Assembly: GCA_903913355.1 (NCBI GenBank)
Contig: CAIWKU010000436.1
Location: 1 to 7,256 of the forward strand
Direction of reading: 5' to 3'
Origin: an uncultured Bacteroidota bacterium
GTDB taxonomy: Bacteria > Bacteroidota > Bacteroidia > Chitinophagales > Chitinophagaceae
Length of the DNA: 7,256 nucleotides
Both the position numbers and the translations under genes were made by a program. Of this stretch, positions 6,651 through 7,256 are shown in pieces. How positions within the stretch are numbered: position 1 is the first letter of the stretch; each line of letters begins with the position of its first letter. A model generated the notes under the pieces. The model saw nothing but the letters and a program-made list of their open reading frames with translations. It had not been told where the DNA came from and searched no databases.

Positions 6651-7256
6651 ATGAAAAAACACCCCAGAATAAAGAAATTATTTTTTTCCGCCGGTATTGC
6701 CTTTACTGTATTCTTTATATTTTCTTGTCTTACCCCATTTATAGCACCTGCCAGCTGCTTTTTTACCACTTATGCAGCGCTCTTGTTTCCGTATAGTTTT
6801 TTTGCTTATCTTCTGTGGCTTTGCTTTATATTATTGTATTATAGAAAATATTTTGCCTGGTTCTTAGTCATACTGATTCCTGCCTGGAAAAATATCGGCA
6901 CCGTTTTTAGTTTTCATATACCCCATAGCTTTTCTTACAAAAAAGACGGCAATCAACTCAGGGTGCTTTCCTGGAATATTGATAATTTTTTATACGCTGC
7001 ATACGCCGGAAAAGATCTGGCTGCCAAGCAGGATTCCATGTTGCATTTTATCAGGCAAATGGATGCTGATATTCTTTGTTTTCAGGATTATTCAGAAGCA
7101 GCGCCTGAATTTGCAAAAGGCAACAGCAAATATATCAAGGATTCACTGGGATATCCGTATGCTTATTTTAGCATGGATGCTTATAATTATGGAACCTATA
7201 TTTTTTCAAGACTTCCTATTCTAGATAGCGGACATATTCAATACTCTGGAAAAATA
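6651..7256 (+). CDS. Membrane-anchored endonuclease/exonuclease/phosphatase (EEP) family protein, 3' end cut by window
   Basis: Open frame of 202 codons from the ATG at 6651 running off the window end. Three hydrophobic segments (about 11-30, 38-60, 65-82) anchor it in the inner membrane, as in Bacteroidota relatives. The EEP fold, shared by DNase I and APE1, then begins: RVLSWNIDNF (104-113) supplies the metal-site Asn109. ADILCFQDYSE (139-149) is the second metal motif, where the usual glutamate (QE) is Asp146. YGTYIFSRLPILDSG (180-194) is the typical strand of the family. The remaining catalytic His and Asp residues lie beyond the window. Members hydrolyse phosphodiester or phosphomonoester bonds; the substrate of this branch (nucleic acid, lipid or other) is not evident. 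It starts 98 bp after the pseudo-rhomboid gene on the same strand. No Shine-Dalgarno is seen, and no in-frame ATG was found between 6597 and 6651. Confidence 0.85.
   Translation, partial: MKKHPRIKKLFFSAGIAFTVFFIFSCLTPFIAPASCFFTTYAALLFPYSFFAYLLWLCFILLYYRKYFAWFLVILIPAWKNIGTVFSFHIPHSFSYKKDGNQLRVLSWNIDNFLYAAYAGKDLAAKQDSMLHFIRQMDADILCFQDYSEAAPEFAKGNSKYIKDSLGYPYAYFSMDAYNYGTYIFSRLPILDSGHIQYSGKI

Noticed and set aside
6979..7224. Separate 81-codon plus-strand frame near the window end
   Set aside because: It overlaps the EEP gene in another frame, and the EEP frame has clear motifs on both sides of and within the overlap.
1..7256. CRISPR array, insertion sequence, tRNA or prophage content
   Set aside because: No regularly spaced repeats, transposase motifs, terminal repeats or tRNA-like cloverleaf were seen; the only large repeat is the coding duplication at 44-3090.

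Overview
The window looks like ordinary chromosome of a member of the Bacteroidota, most plausibly Chitinophagaceae or a relative. The reasons are moderate-to-low GC, few Shine-Dalgarno sequences, a perfect TAnnTTTG -7 promoter box, secreted DUF4369/DUF5106/TlpA-type thioredoxin proteins, and a tandem rhomboid pair whose second member carries a DUF6576-like tail. The genus is inferred from protein character only. No mobile element, CRISPR array, tRNA or rRNA was seen.

Layout: positions 44-1504 and 1633-3090, both minus strand, are a tandem pair of paralogous exported thioredoxin-fold proteins with CGHC active sites. A 118-bp divergent spacer follows, with a -7 box almost touching the next start. 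On the plus strand come a TrmA/RumA-family 23S rRNA m5U methyltransferase (3209-4642, GTG start), a possible 32-codon upstream ORF (4658-4756) whose stop overlaps the next start, an apparently active rhomboid protease (4753-5598), a second rhomboid lacking the catalytic serine (5629-6552), and the 5' part of a membrane-anchored endonuclease/exonuclease/phosphatase (EEP) family protein (6651 to the window end).

The minus-strand pair probably works in the periplasm in thiol-disulfide chemistry, as two duplicated and partly diverged versions of one protein. The plus-strand genes are a housekeeping rRNA methylase followed by a membrane cluster (rhomboid, pseudo-rhomboid, EEP protein). From general knowledge, this order of two rhomboids and an EEP gene recurs in Bacteroidota.

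The most interesting points are the pairing of an intact rhomboid with one lacking both the catalytic serine and the oxyanion-hole asparagine, a likely leaderless GTG-start transcript for the methyltransferase, and the upstream ORF with an ATGA overlap and an unusually good Shine-Dalgarno sequence before the first rhomboid. No wholly new system is evident.
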